NCBI GenBank assembly: GCA_024196135.1
Contig: JAMQCK010000670.1
Span: 1 to 18,001, forward strand
Source: Pleurotus ostreatus/Saccharomyces cerevisiae fusant
Taxonomy: Eukaryota > Opisthokonta
Direction: 5' to 3'
Length of the DNA: 18,001 nucleotides
Made by a program: the position numbers and the translations under genes. The notes below the pieces were generated by a model. It saw only the letters and a program-made list of their open reading frames with translations. It was not told where the DNA came from and searched no databases. Of the stretch, positions 8,566 through 17,750 are shown in pieces. The stretch's first letter is position 1, and each line of letters starts with the position of its first letter.

Positions 8566-11500
8566 TCAGGCGCCAGGCGATGCGGCGCGACGAGGGGAGG
8601 CGAGGGAATCAGGGAGTACGGCTAACATAGCGGCAGCGATGCTGTTGCGCTTGTTGACTATCCGGTCGGCGCTCGAGCGCCGCCGCTGGACGGGCGGACG
8701 GGAGCCGGACGTGGAGGGTCTACGTTCGTCCCCATCCGCGGAGACCATACTCCAGTCCTCGCTCGGCGCGCCGCCACCGCTGGAGCTGTTGTATCCAGAG
8801 TTGTGCTCCGAGTTGTTGGTCGTCACACTATCCCGGATAGTCGAGTTCTCGAGCACGAGCTCTTCGTCGGAGTCGTCGTGCGGGGGTAGGGGCCGTGGCT
8901 GGGTCGGAGGGGCCTTGATCAAGGAGCGTGCGTATTCGAGGTCGCGGTATATAGATTCGATGGCGGTGGCCACTCCATCCTCCTGCCAAGGGTGTTAGCT
9001 ACGATGTCAGTGGTAGATGGAGACGTTGAAGAGCTTACAGAGCGGATCTTCTCGCCAACAGCCTTGGCCTTCTCGATTTGCTTGACATCTGTGGTGGCGG
9101 CTCGCAGGGCATCCGTCAGGCTCTCAACGGTCAGCCTGCGCACACCAGACCCGACGCCGAGAGCTTCGACTCGGTCGGCCCAGAAGAACTGGTCACCGAA
9201 GAAAGGATGTATGATGGTCGGAATGCCCGCTGTGAACGACGTCAATACTTCGACTTCCATCCTGGAAGGACAAGGCTCACCCCGTAAGCTAGCACCCGTC
9301 GTACCCGCTCCACCATGGTGACAAGCCGCGTCTATCCGCTGGAACAGCCAGTCGTGGGGGATGGAGGCAATCGGGTATATCGAAGACGGCAAAGGCTCCT
9401 CAATATCGCTTGCCTCTGTCGTCTTGACCGTCAACCTATCCGACCAACCCTTTGACAGGATAGCGCGAACACCGCTGTTCACGACAGCCTCGATCACGCA
9501 GCGCGTCATCGCCTTCGGGTCGGACACGACGATGCTGCCGAAGCCGATGTAGACGATCTTCTTGTGCTCCTTGCGCGCCTTGTGGATGAACTTGTTTAGG
9601 CTATCGGGCGGTGACCACTTCTTGCCGCTTGCGTCAGCATCGTCGAGGAACCAGTAGCCTGTACAAAATTAGCAAGGAGAGACGATGGGATGAGCAAGAC
9701 GTAGCTCACCGGTGATGCGGATCCACTCCGGCCAGTCGAGAGGTGGCGGCACGACGGTGGGGCTGAAGTTGTACAGGAAGGGGATCTTGTGCGGCTCCAT
9801 CCTGTCGAGATTGGTGCTGTCGAGGTTCAAGGATTTCCGCCTCCACCGGTTGACCTGTCCAGCGATGGCGCGCCAGAAGACCTGGTCAAACATGACATAA
9901 GACATGTAGTTGTAGCCTCCGCCCATCTGCACACCGTCAATAAAACGGTTTCTGTCACAATGAGTATACTGACCTTTCGCTCGGGTACAGCGAAGGCATG
10001 CGGATAGGCTCTGATCGCGTGTCAGTTCGTGCAAGCATTGTACACGTCGTGACCGTACCTTGTCCTCGTCCAAGTCATGGTGAAGGCTCGGAAGTAGGGT
10101 ATCCTCAGCGCCTCTGCTATGTGAAGGCCGCCCATAGCACTTGGACTCTCGATGAGAACATCAGTGCCCTGGCATGCGTCCCAGGAGGTCTTCAGTAGGT
10201 CGTCGAGCCACCCGCGAAACTATAAGCCAGTTAGTCCCGGCCCTACTTCCAACACTCAGGCCGTACCTTCTGAAGCCCTTCCTTCAAGAACGATACCGTG
10301 AACATGCCGTTCTCCACGCAAATCCTCATGAGCTCAGCAGGATCTCCGCCAACGTAGCCGTACTCGATCCCATACGACTCTATCCAGTCCTTGAACTCCA
10401 CATGCGTTGCAATGCGCACGCGATGCCCATCCGCCATAAGTCCCTTCGCCAGCGCGATGTACGGCTGCACGTCACCGCGCGAGCCAATCGTCAGACACGT
10501 GAAGTGCATCGACTTGTTGGGCTTGAAGGTCAGGAAGGTCGACGACGCTGAGGTGAACATCACGGCCGGCAAGGAGTCGGTCATGCTGGTATCTGGCGCC
10601 GGCGCATCTGGGTCGTCTGCGCTAGGAGGCTCGAACTCCTCCAAGATGAGCGCGTCGCGGTTGCCCTGCGACGGCACGTTGTTGGATTCACCCGAGGCTA
10701 GTCGGCGATGCACGTCCTCCATCTGCTTTCCAAGGAGGCGCATGAACGAATCCCGCTTGTCTTCGCCCCAGAACTCGAAGAAGAGCTCTTCGTGGCCCTT
10801 GATAATGACGATGACGCCATGATGTCCGAACCGAGTGCCCTTCGACTTCTCCGTGGCCAAGATATCGCGAATGGGGATTGCCATCTGCAGAGTTGTCAGT
10901 AACCGGATGCGTCCCTTTGCAAGGTACTGACCCTTGTCCGCGTTGCCAACGGTCCGCTCGACTTGAAGCAGAAGAAGTTGGTCGAGATGTACAGCCGCCC
11001 ATTGATAGGTAGTAGACGGAAGAGGAACCCAGGGAAGTCTTCATTGTGTTAGTCTGCTTTTCATCACACTCGCAGAGTACTCACATCCTAAGAGCATCTC
11101 CTTCTCGTCGTACGCGAACGCCGCGCGGAACTTCTCGGTCGTCTCCACATCCAGGGTGGCCTCCGGCGTCTCCAGCACGCTGAATGCCATATCACCCATC
11201 GACGACCCTGATCCCGCGCTGGGCGTCGTTGTCGGCGGCGTGTACATCTCTTTCACTCGCGGGATGCCACCACCAAGCAACCGGGGCCGCCCCTTCAACC
11301 ACGACGGCACGCCCACGGTCCAGCCACTGCCACCTGAAGTCGCGCTATGCAGGGAAGAGTCAGGCTGGGTAGACGACGATGAAGTGGACGGCGGGTACGT
11401 GTGCTCAATGGTCGACTGCGTCGGCGTCGCGGCCTCCGAGGGCAGCTCGCTGCTCGTCATTTGCTTCGGCGAGGCGGTGATGGGCACGAACGAGTTCGGC

Positions 11501-13688
11501 CGGCGCGAGATGTGCGTAAACTCTTCGTTGTCGGTCACGTCAGATGAGGAAAAGTTGGCCTTCTCGGGTGTCGATGGCACGGTGCGGAAGAGAGACGGCA
11601 GGCGGAAGGCTGACAAAGTCCGAGACGCCGTGTCTGACGCCGGCGCGCTGACAGCGCGGTCCATGGCCTGAGGCGCCACGGGTGTGCGCGTCCCGGCTGT
11701 CGTATCCATAACCGAGTATGGGCTTGGTGGTTCGGGAAGGCTGCGGTACACGCGCACAGCGTCACGAATTTGGTCGAGTGCCGCGGGGAGGTCATGAAAG
11801 TAGGCGAAGAAGTATGAGTCAACAGAGTAGCTGTCGTCCTTGTCGACGACCTTGACTTCTATTGTCTCGCTGAAGTCCATTGCAGAAGACTTCTCAACGT
11901 CAAGAATCGCCGAGTAAGGGATGGCAATCTGAGCAGAGATTAGCCCGCGCTCCCACAAATCCAGCGTACAACTTACCTTCACACTGTCGCCCATGTTCTG
12001 CGCTTTAAAGATGACCTTCCGTACGGCCTTCACCCATTCATCGCGACTTGGCACAGAGTCGGCCTGCAGGTGCACTACCTTCTGGTTCGTTCGCACGCGG
12101 AACTCCTTCTCCCCAACTGGCTCGCACGAGATCGCATAGCGAAGGTCAACGATGCCGTGCGGGAAGTACGGGTCCTATGGAGACGGTCAGAAGGTGCCCT
12201 CCATGGGAGAATAACAAAAAATGCTAACCGAGGATGAATTGAACCAAGAGAGCGCGTCGTTCTTGAGTACAAACCAGTGCTTGATCCATCGTTTCGTGCG
12301 TTGCGACTTCTTGTGCAACAGTCCACTCTTGAGCACTTGATCCTGTTCCACGCATCAGCAACGATCTCAAAAGCAAGCTGACCTACACACCTCTCTTGAC
12401 GGCATGTGTGCGAAGAAGCAGAGGTACGAGTTCGTCAAGTACATGTAACCCTGCAGCACTGGAAGGAATCAGTATTGCGAAGCGTAAGCAAGCAAGCATC
12501 AATACTCACAGACAGAACGGAGTAGCCAGCAAGGCATTTCTGCCACTACTTCATCGATCCCCTCCAGCTCAAACACTTCCTTAAGCTTGCTTGCAAGGCG
12601 GTTGCGTCTTTGCACCCGAACGGTAGCCATGCTGCCTGTCCGCGATGGCGTGCTCCGTATTGTGGATTGTCCACTCGTACGCCTTGAAGATATACTAGCG
12701 CGGGGGTCTATCTGAAGTGGTGGGGGGGCATGAGATATGCGGGGCGTTGTCTCCTCAAAGTCCTCTCCCTCGCCGTCGTCCTCGGTGATTGTTCCAGTCT
12801 CTCCAGACTGTGATGCGGCACCTTTGCGCTGTGAAGGTGGCGCGCCCTGACGCCTTGAGAGCGCCACGGGGCGGTGTATGGTGTGGATGGAGGACGCGAG
12901 CGGTTGCATGCCTGATCAGTGTGTTAGACGCGCTGCATAGCATGAAATGATTAGGCGCCACACACCTTCGTGGCTTGCATCCTCGTCCTCGCTCATCGCG
13001 CTCGGCGTCTGCGGATCGTCATCCCCATCTGCTTCCTCTGCCCACGGTACCGATTGCAGCGCTTGAATGAGGGTTTGGGTACCCAGACGCATCTGCACAT
13101 AGCGGTCAATGATTGAGAGCATGGTGGGAGAAGGCAAGACGCACAGATCCCTCGCCCAGAAAGGACGTAAGCGACCTGTGGAGGAAGGAGGTACGCGCGG
13201 GCTGTGTCGGCGAGGGAGGGCGGATGAATGGGGAGTCATCAGGCGCGGAAGCGGGGGTCGATGGGACTGATCTATCGGCTGCGCCTGAGATGCTCGAGCG
13301 CGAGCTGGCAGGAGTCACAGCGCCTACGAATCAATCTGTCAGTATACGTCCTAGTCTCCTCAGCGCCGCGCTCACCGTCGTCTCCGCCGCCGGACTTGCG
13401 CCCCTTCCTGCTCATGCTGAATAGGCTTCGGTGCCCGCTGCCGCCATGGCTACTCGAGGGACGCGACTTAGCGCTGAGACTGCGTGCGAGCTTCTCTGTG
13501 GTCTTCTCAACTACGCTCGACAACCGACGGCGACGACCGCTTTCTGAGAGGTGGTTATCGTGGTCCTGGTGTTCAGACCCTTCAAGGCCAAGCGACTGTG
13601 GCGAGGTCTCGACCGTCGGTGCTACGGCCGGATCGTGGAGAGTTTGCTGTGCAGGTATAAGATGACTCGGCTTGGACGGAACGGACAT
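8566..13688 (-). CDS. ATG26: Sterol 3-beta-glucosyltransferase (UDP-glucose:sterol glucosyltransferase, ATG26/UGT51)
   Basis: Transfers glucose from UDP-glucose to membrane sterols (EC 2.4.1.173). Sixteen exons: 13688-13376, 13323-13145, 13092-12966, 12911-12510, 12458-12391, 12342-12229, 12174-11977, 11928-11085, 11038-10932, 10884-10267, 10219-10059, 10010-9974, 9926-9710, 9658-9281, 9229-9039, 8982-8566. They join to 1456 residues, longer than the yeast enzyme (about 1200). Domain order: Ser/Arg-rich N-terminus (1 to about 300); GRAM 1 (about 306-363, [20 protein letters not shown]); PH (about 366-465, [20 protein letters not shown] onward); long disordered linker; GRAM 2 (about 734-838); glycosyltransferase N-lobe from about 910 ([19 protein letters not shown]); C-lobe with [18 protein letters not shown] (from 1241) and [13 protein letters not shown], the nucleotide-sugar site. 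A disordered Ser-rich tail (1319-1456) follows. GRAM/PH domains target phosphoinositide membranes. Introns are 46-56 bp. Identity is very secure; some linker splice sites less so. Confidence 0.95.
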
Positions 13689-14320
13689 GGTGTCCTCGTC
13701 GTTGGCGACGGTGACGGCAGTTTACAAGTGCTCGACGAGAACATGGAGCCGCGCGCGCCTCCCGCCCGCGGGGATTGCCGAATGGGGTCATATCCGCTTA
13801 CTCCGTAAACACGTGGAAATGGCTCTGTTGGACGCGCACAACGGTAGGTAATTAGCGGTCGGAATGCCACTCTGACAGCGCCTATCTTGCGCCTACGGCT
13901 GGGGATCCTCCGGCTCACTCGGCGTATGCAAGCACGAAATGTCATGCGTCATCAACCGCGGAAGGCTACGCTTAGGGACTCGCAACCGATGTGCCACAAT
14001 CAGTCTCCCCAAGGCATACCGAAGACCGGGGGGGCGTAGCAAGTTCTCACCGTGATACATTGTAGCAATTTGCCCTCCACGTAATCCCGATATACGCTGC
14101 TCTTTCTGACGCTGGTATGCCGTCTTTCAGCCCATCGAGATGTTCGACAATGTCACGTGACTCTTTTGATTTCGGGCCCGAAATTCAACTTGGACTTTCA
14201 CATGAACGGCCTGAAGAGGCGCATGCGTACGGCGAACATGCGGCGTGCGCGCAAACATACAAGCGTGCCGAAAAGGTCGAGGCCATCGTAGGTGAGCTTG
14301 ATAGAAAGGCCGAAGTAGAC
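13689..14320. other. ATG26 upstream region, left of the MITE
   Basis: This 632-bp stretch is the ATG26 promoter side of a 1.6-kb divergent region. It contains a 10-bp palindrome with an E-box core (14152-14161) and a segment at 13691-13743 weakly similar to 15083-15134. A 70-residue frame (14117-14329) has no family resemblance and ends inside the MITE. No gene is supported. Confidence 0.55.
14152..14161. promoter_or_regulatory. Palindromic E-box (GTCACGTGAC)
   Basis: A perfect 10-bp palindrome around CACGTG, the core bound by fungal bHLH factors such as Cbf1. It lies 464 bp upstream of the ATG26 start. The family of binders is established knowledge; use of this site is inference. Confidence 0.35.
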
Positions 14321-14490
14321 TACAGATGAACCCCTCTTAACGCATACCCCTCGGTAACGGCTTCGAGCTATGGGGTATACGGGGTCTATGGGGTTTTACT
14401 GCCAAATCGTCCGGAATTTCGCCCAAAAAGCTATGAGGTTTGCGGGGTTATGCGTTAGGAGAGGTATGACTTAATAGGGGTTCATCTGTA
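14321..14490. mobile_element. MITE with Tc1/mariner-like TA target-site duplication
   Basis: A 166-bp element (14323-14488) starts CAGATGAACCCCT and ends in its exact reverse complement. It is flanked by TA at 14321-14322 and 14489-14490. The terminal inverted repeat is perfect for 13 bp and extends imperfectly to about 30 bp (26 of 30 matches). A subterminal inverted repeat, TAACGCATACCCC near the left end against TAACGCATAACCCC read from the right side, lets the ends fold in two registers. The centre has repeated ATGGGGT-like motifs and no coding frame. TA duplication and CAG ends fit the Tc1/mariner/pogo superfamily; the parental transposase is not in this window. The assignment is from structure only, without copy-number evidence. 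Confidence 0.75.
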
Positions 14491-15327
14491 TCACTGCGAA
14501 GTACAAGAAGGTGTAGTAAATCCGCAAACTAGGCTAACTGGACAGTACACAAACATTGATGGCCCTTTCTAGGAATATGTATATCGAGCTCTTCAAGAAG
14601 TATTAGAAACCCGCTGTCTGCAAGGGGTAGAGATGATACAGCCACACGAGGCGTGGTCGGTATCGCACCGCCGCGAGAGAGCACCTCGTGTACGGCTTTC
14701 TCTCGACCAGTCCGTGGCTCAGATGCAGCTAGATATTCAGGGAAACGGTGACCATCATAGTCTTTGCTGGCGTCAGAAAGTGCGTCTCTTGCAATTACGC
14801 TGGGTAAGCAGCGCTTGGGCGGGGAGAGAGCAGTAGAGGGCACCCAAGATGGCGCCAAATTCCTGCTACTCAATAAGTATGCGCAGCCGCCGAGTCCACA
14901 AAGGAGGCGGTACAGCCCAGGCGATGACCATCTGGATCGGAGTCCTCGCCTCGTTGACGGACGGACCCTTCAAGGTGGTCCAGCAGACAGAGGTGAGGTG
15001 TTGATTGTAGGTGACGAAATGACCAGATCCCAGTACAGACCAGAGAATATGGAGGGTTGAGCTCGACCAAGACGAATTACGATGTCCTGGTCGTCGGCGA
15101 CGATGATAGCAGCGGACAAAGAGCTGAACGAGAAGTGTCGCGTCGGCAGCACCCGACAGTATGCCGTCATCGCCGCTTACGCCGCCAACACGTGGGCCTC
15201 AGCGCAGCGCGCCTCGTGTTGACGGTGCATTTTGTTCATGTTCTCATAAGACGACGCGTCTGGGACGACCGGCTGTCTGACAACGCACTTCTCTTACGAT
15301 CCCCCACCTCACGAACACTTCCTGACC
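14491..15327. other. Intergenic region between MITE and SUR7-like gene
   Basis: 837 bp with no gene I can defend. A short frame at 14849-15004 (51 codons, starting MAPNSCYSISMRSRR) and a frame starting MSWSSATMIAADKELNEKCR at about 15083 look moderately gene-like in composition. They match no family I recognise and I could not join them by convincing splice sites. They may be a decayed gene or the 5' leader of the downstream gene. Confidence 0.5.
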
Positions 15328-16439
15328 ATGCGCGGCGAAATCTGCGTCAGCTTCGGCTTCCTCCTCTCGTCAGTCCCCCGCCTCCCTCCCCGCACGTCCG
15401 GCGAGTTCTGATCCCGATCCCCCGTCTAGAGTTGCCTCCCTATGTCTTCTTATCGTTACCCATGTAAGTAATCTCGCCTCGGAATCCGATTGCATGCTAA
15501 TCTCGCCTGTCAGTGTGGTCAAATCAACACCGACAAGGTCCCCAACAAGGTGTCTATGGTACGGTACTGCCCCCTCGGGAGGGAACATGACAGCTCATCC
15601 CTCTACTCCCGCAGGCACAACTTAATACGTCGGGCTATGCGTGCGTCGTGTACTGTGTGCTTGTGAAGTACGTTTACTGACAGTCTAACAGAGACACGCT
15701 TGAAGTCGCGCTCCTCGATCCCGTGGAGGGACTGTACGCATCCAATGCCAGCGCTCCGCTCGGCGAGCAGCAGGGCCTCCGCGAGCTCTACCGATGGGGC
15801 ATGTACTCATACGGCGGCTTCATCAACATCAACGAGACCACCCACAACGGGACGATATCGAACAAGACCGCGGGGTACCAGTACCGTCCGTACGACGCAC
15901 TGCTGAGCGACATGCCCGAACACTACCGGGTCATCACCGACGCCATCATTACCGACATGGCCTTCACGGACTCGAGCTACCTCGGCTCCATGACCAAGGC
16001 GGCGTACTGGATGCTGCTGCTCGCCACGATCACGACCTTCCTCGCAGCGGTCACGTACGTCGTCCTGCCCTTGGCTCGGTACTTCCTTCTGACCTTGATT
16101 GCAGCGGCGTAATCAAACGCAGCTACCTCTTCTTCTTCTCGACGGCGATGTCAATCATCAGCGCGCTGCTCCTGCTCATAGGATGCACCGTCTACACCGT
16201 CGCAGTGAAGAAGTCGCAGATCATCAACGACTTCACCATCCAGAGCCAGTCAACAGGCGAGGACACGCCATTAGGCCTCGTCGTCTCCGTCGGAGAGGGA
16301 ATCTACCTGATCTGGGCTGCCTTTGTGTTGACCTTCGTCTCGGTGATTCCTTACATGCTTAGGTGCGTACATATACTGCCCTCATACTCTCGCCCTATAC
16401 TGACGAACCGTCACCAGCTGCTGCACGTACCGAGGATGA
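15328..16439 (+). CDS. SUR7/PalI family four-pass membrane protein
   Basis: Seven exons: 15328-15368, 15430-15463, 15514-15558, 15615-15640, 15692-16054, 16105-16362, 16418-16439. They join in frame to 262 residues. The start MRGEICVSF leads into membrane span 1 (about 5-25), then the family motif GQINTDKVPNKVSMAQLNTS. A long outer loop follows (about 26-152), then span 2 (about 153-170), span 3 (about 175-204) and span 4 (about 227-255), the last preceded by PLGLVVSVGEGIYLIWAAF. The end is SCCTYRG, a common ending in fungal members. SUR7/PalI proteins act at the plasma membrane in eisosomes, cell-wall integrity or ambient pH sensing. Which role applies here is unknown. The outer loop has five N-glycosylation sequons (N44, N67, N96, N101, N106) and only one cysteine, C26, at the membrane edge. 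The stop lies 22 bp into the last exon. Exons 3-4 are short but splice-consistent. Confidence 0.86.
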
Positions 16440-16939
16440 AGGACTTGGTGATGCTGGACATCCCTCTCCCGTCACGACCAAATTATAGAAAGCCACGAAC
16501 AATAATGAGTTTCATGTGTACTGTAGTATATTTACTGACCTGCCCGACCTGCTCATAGACGAACGCTGTCGTCTCGACGCTATGGTCGCCGTTTCGATGC
16601 TGTCGTCGTTTCGGCGCCATAGTCGTTGACCCGGCACCACGTCTTGACGCCCCATACATATTGTATTATCGCGTTCTTATGCTCTTCTATACGCGGAGCA
16701 CGCAAAACCCCGCCCGCGACACCTAGTGCTTTGTCGTATAGTCGAATCCCATCTTACCGGACTTTTATTATGCTGCTGCGACTGAGAAGTACGAGTTCGA
16801 GTCCGACGTCGTGCTGGCCGGCTTCGTGCCTTTTGAACAAGTTGCAGTTCAACGGAATTGGGGTTGTTAGACATGCGTACGGTCGCAAAAGATGCCCAGG
16901 CTCGCTTGGGCGTACTTCTCGCTCGAGCAGGACGACCGC
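16440..16939. other. Convergent intergenic region between SUR7-like gene and tRNA
   Basis: 500 bp holding the 3' flank of the SUR7-like gene. It includes a CGTCG-rich imperfect inverted repeat (CGACGCTATGGTCGCC at 16575-16590 against GGCGCCATAGTCG at 16613-16625). Open frames here have no family resemblance, and one overlaps the tRNA. Confidence 0.5.
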
Positions 16940-16944
16940 AAAAA
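16940..16944 (-). terminator. RNA polymerase III terminator (T5)
   Basis: The minus strand has five consecutive T starting 7 bp after the last base of the tRNA gene, the usual signal for Pol III termination. Confidence 0.8.
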
Positions 16945-16951
16945 GGTAAGT

Positions 16952-17047
16952 AGCCCACCGCGAGGGTCGAACTCGCAGCCTTCAGATTCCGCCTATCCAA
17001 TGGATGTCATAAGAGTCTGACGCTCTATCCGATTGAGCTAGGCGGGC
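16952..17047 (-). tRNA. tRNA-Lys (anticodon CUU) with 22-nt intron
   Basis: The cloverleaf reads cleanly on the minus strand. The acceptor stem is GCCCGCC with GGTGGGC (one G-U), and the D arm is GCTC...GAGC. The anticodon stem is TCAGA/TCTGA, and its seven-base loop CTCTTAA gives anticodon CUU. The T arm is GCGAG-TTCGACC-CTCGC. The discriminator base is U, as in yeast tRNA-Lys(CUU). A 22-nt intron (17009-16988) sits one base 3' of the anticodon, the standard position for eukaryotic tRNA introns. The mature tRNA is 74 nt before CCA addition. The A box (TAGCTCAATCGG) and B box (GTTCGACCC) are intact, and a T5 terminator follows. Confidence 0.96.
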
Positions 17048-17750
17048 TGTGAAAGTCGACGGCATTTGCCGCTTATACGGCCATAAACATTCTCTCATGG
17101 GCCTCAATGAACGCAGCGATCGTTGAGTTTCTTTGAGCCTTTTTGAAGGGCGAACAGATTTCCTTGGGTACAAATGAACGGATAGAGGACTGCATAGTGC
17201 GTGCGCACGGACGAGGAAGACAGGGTGGCATCGCCTTTCGAGCAAGTGGTCGAGCGGCTATGGCATCATCACCTTGGTCAGGGCCGAAGCTGGTCCTCGG
17301 GCCTCGCCATGCGGCTGCGGATACGGGGATGATATGGCCATGGACGCCCTCGGGACTCGCTTGGCCTGAGCGCGAGGTCCTGGGCGGCGATGGGTGGCTA
17401 TCCGTAGCTGGCTGCGGATGGGTATCAGGTGTAGTGACTCGTTCGCAGGTCTGAGCGAGAAAAGAGAGTCCTCTGAGCAGAGGATATGGCCATAAAGGAG
17501 TTGAAGCCATTGTGCGTGGAGTCGGGGCCTCGGAATGCGGGTCGGGAAAAAGGGTTACACAGGGTTGGCAGGCCGTCACGAGCAATTGTTGACAGGGGAA
17601 CGCCGAAGCGCCCGAAATAGATGCGCAGCAGGGGTTCGTGACCCGTGTGACGTGGTGGCTATCGCCTCTTCCCTCCTCCCACCACCATCAGCACCAGCGC
17701 GTTCATATCCGCCAGAGCAGGACAGCCAGCTCCCCAGCCGTCCCCCAGCC
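17048..17750. other. Intergenic region between tRNA-Lys and right-edge gene
   Basis: 703 bp that should hold the promoter of the gene starting at 17751. A pyrimidine-rich tract lies about 65-90 bp before that start, and a TGACGTGG bZIP-type core lies near 17648. A motif of the form TAYGGCCAT occurs three times (near 17075, 17333 and 17485). No gene or RNA is supported. Confidence 0.5.

Noticed and set aside
8486..8998. 170-residue plus-strand frame over the ATG26 3' exon
   Set aside because: Antisense shadow of the last ATG26 exon; no family resemblance.
11156..11671. 171-residue plus-strand frame inside ATG26
   Set aside because: It lies antisense to the large linker exon of ATG26. The GC-rich coding strand explains the open antisense frame.
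14529..14873. 114-residue minus-strand frame right of the MITE
   Set aside because: Composition is Pro/Ser/Arg-rich, no conserved motif is visible, and no neighbouring exons extend it.
14849..15240. Short plus-strand frames (MAPNSCYSISMRSRR..., MSWSSATMIAADKELNEKCR...) as a possible small gene
   Set aside because: They lie in different frames. Candidate introns between them do not restore one frame with family-like protein, and I recognise no family. Kept only as a possible relic.
16677..17000. 107-residue minus-strand frame overlapping the tRNA
   Set aside because: It runs through the tRNA-Lys gene and its terminator and is Arg/Ser-rich noise.
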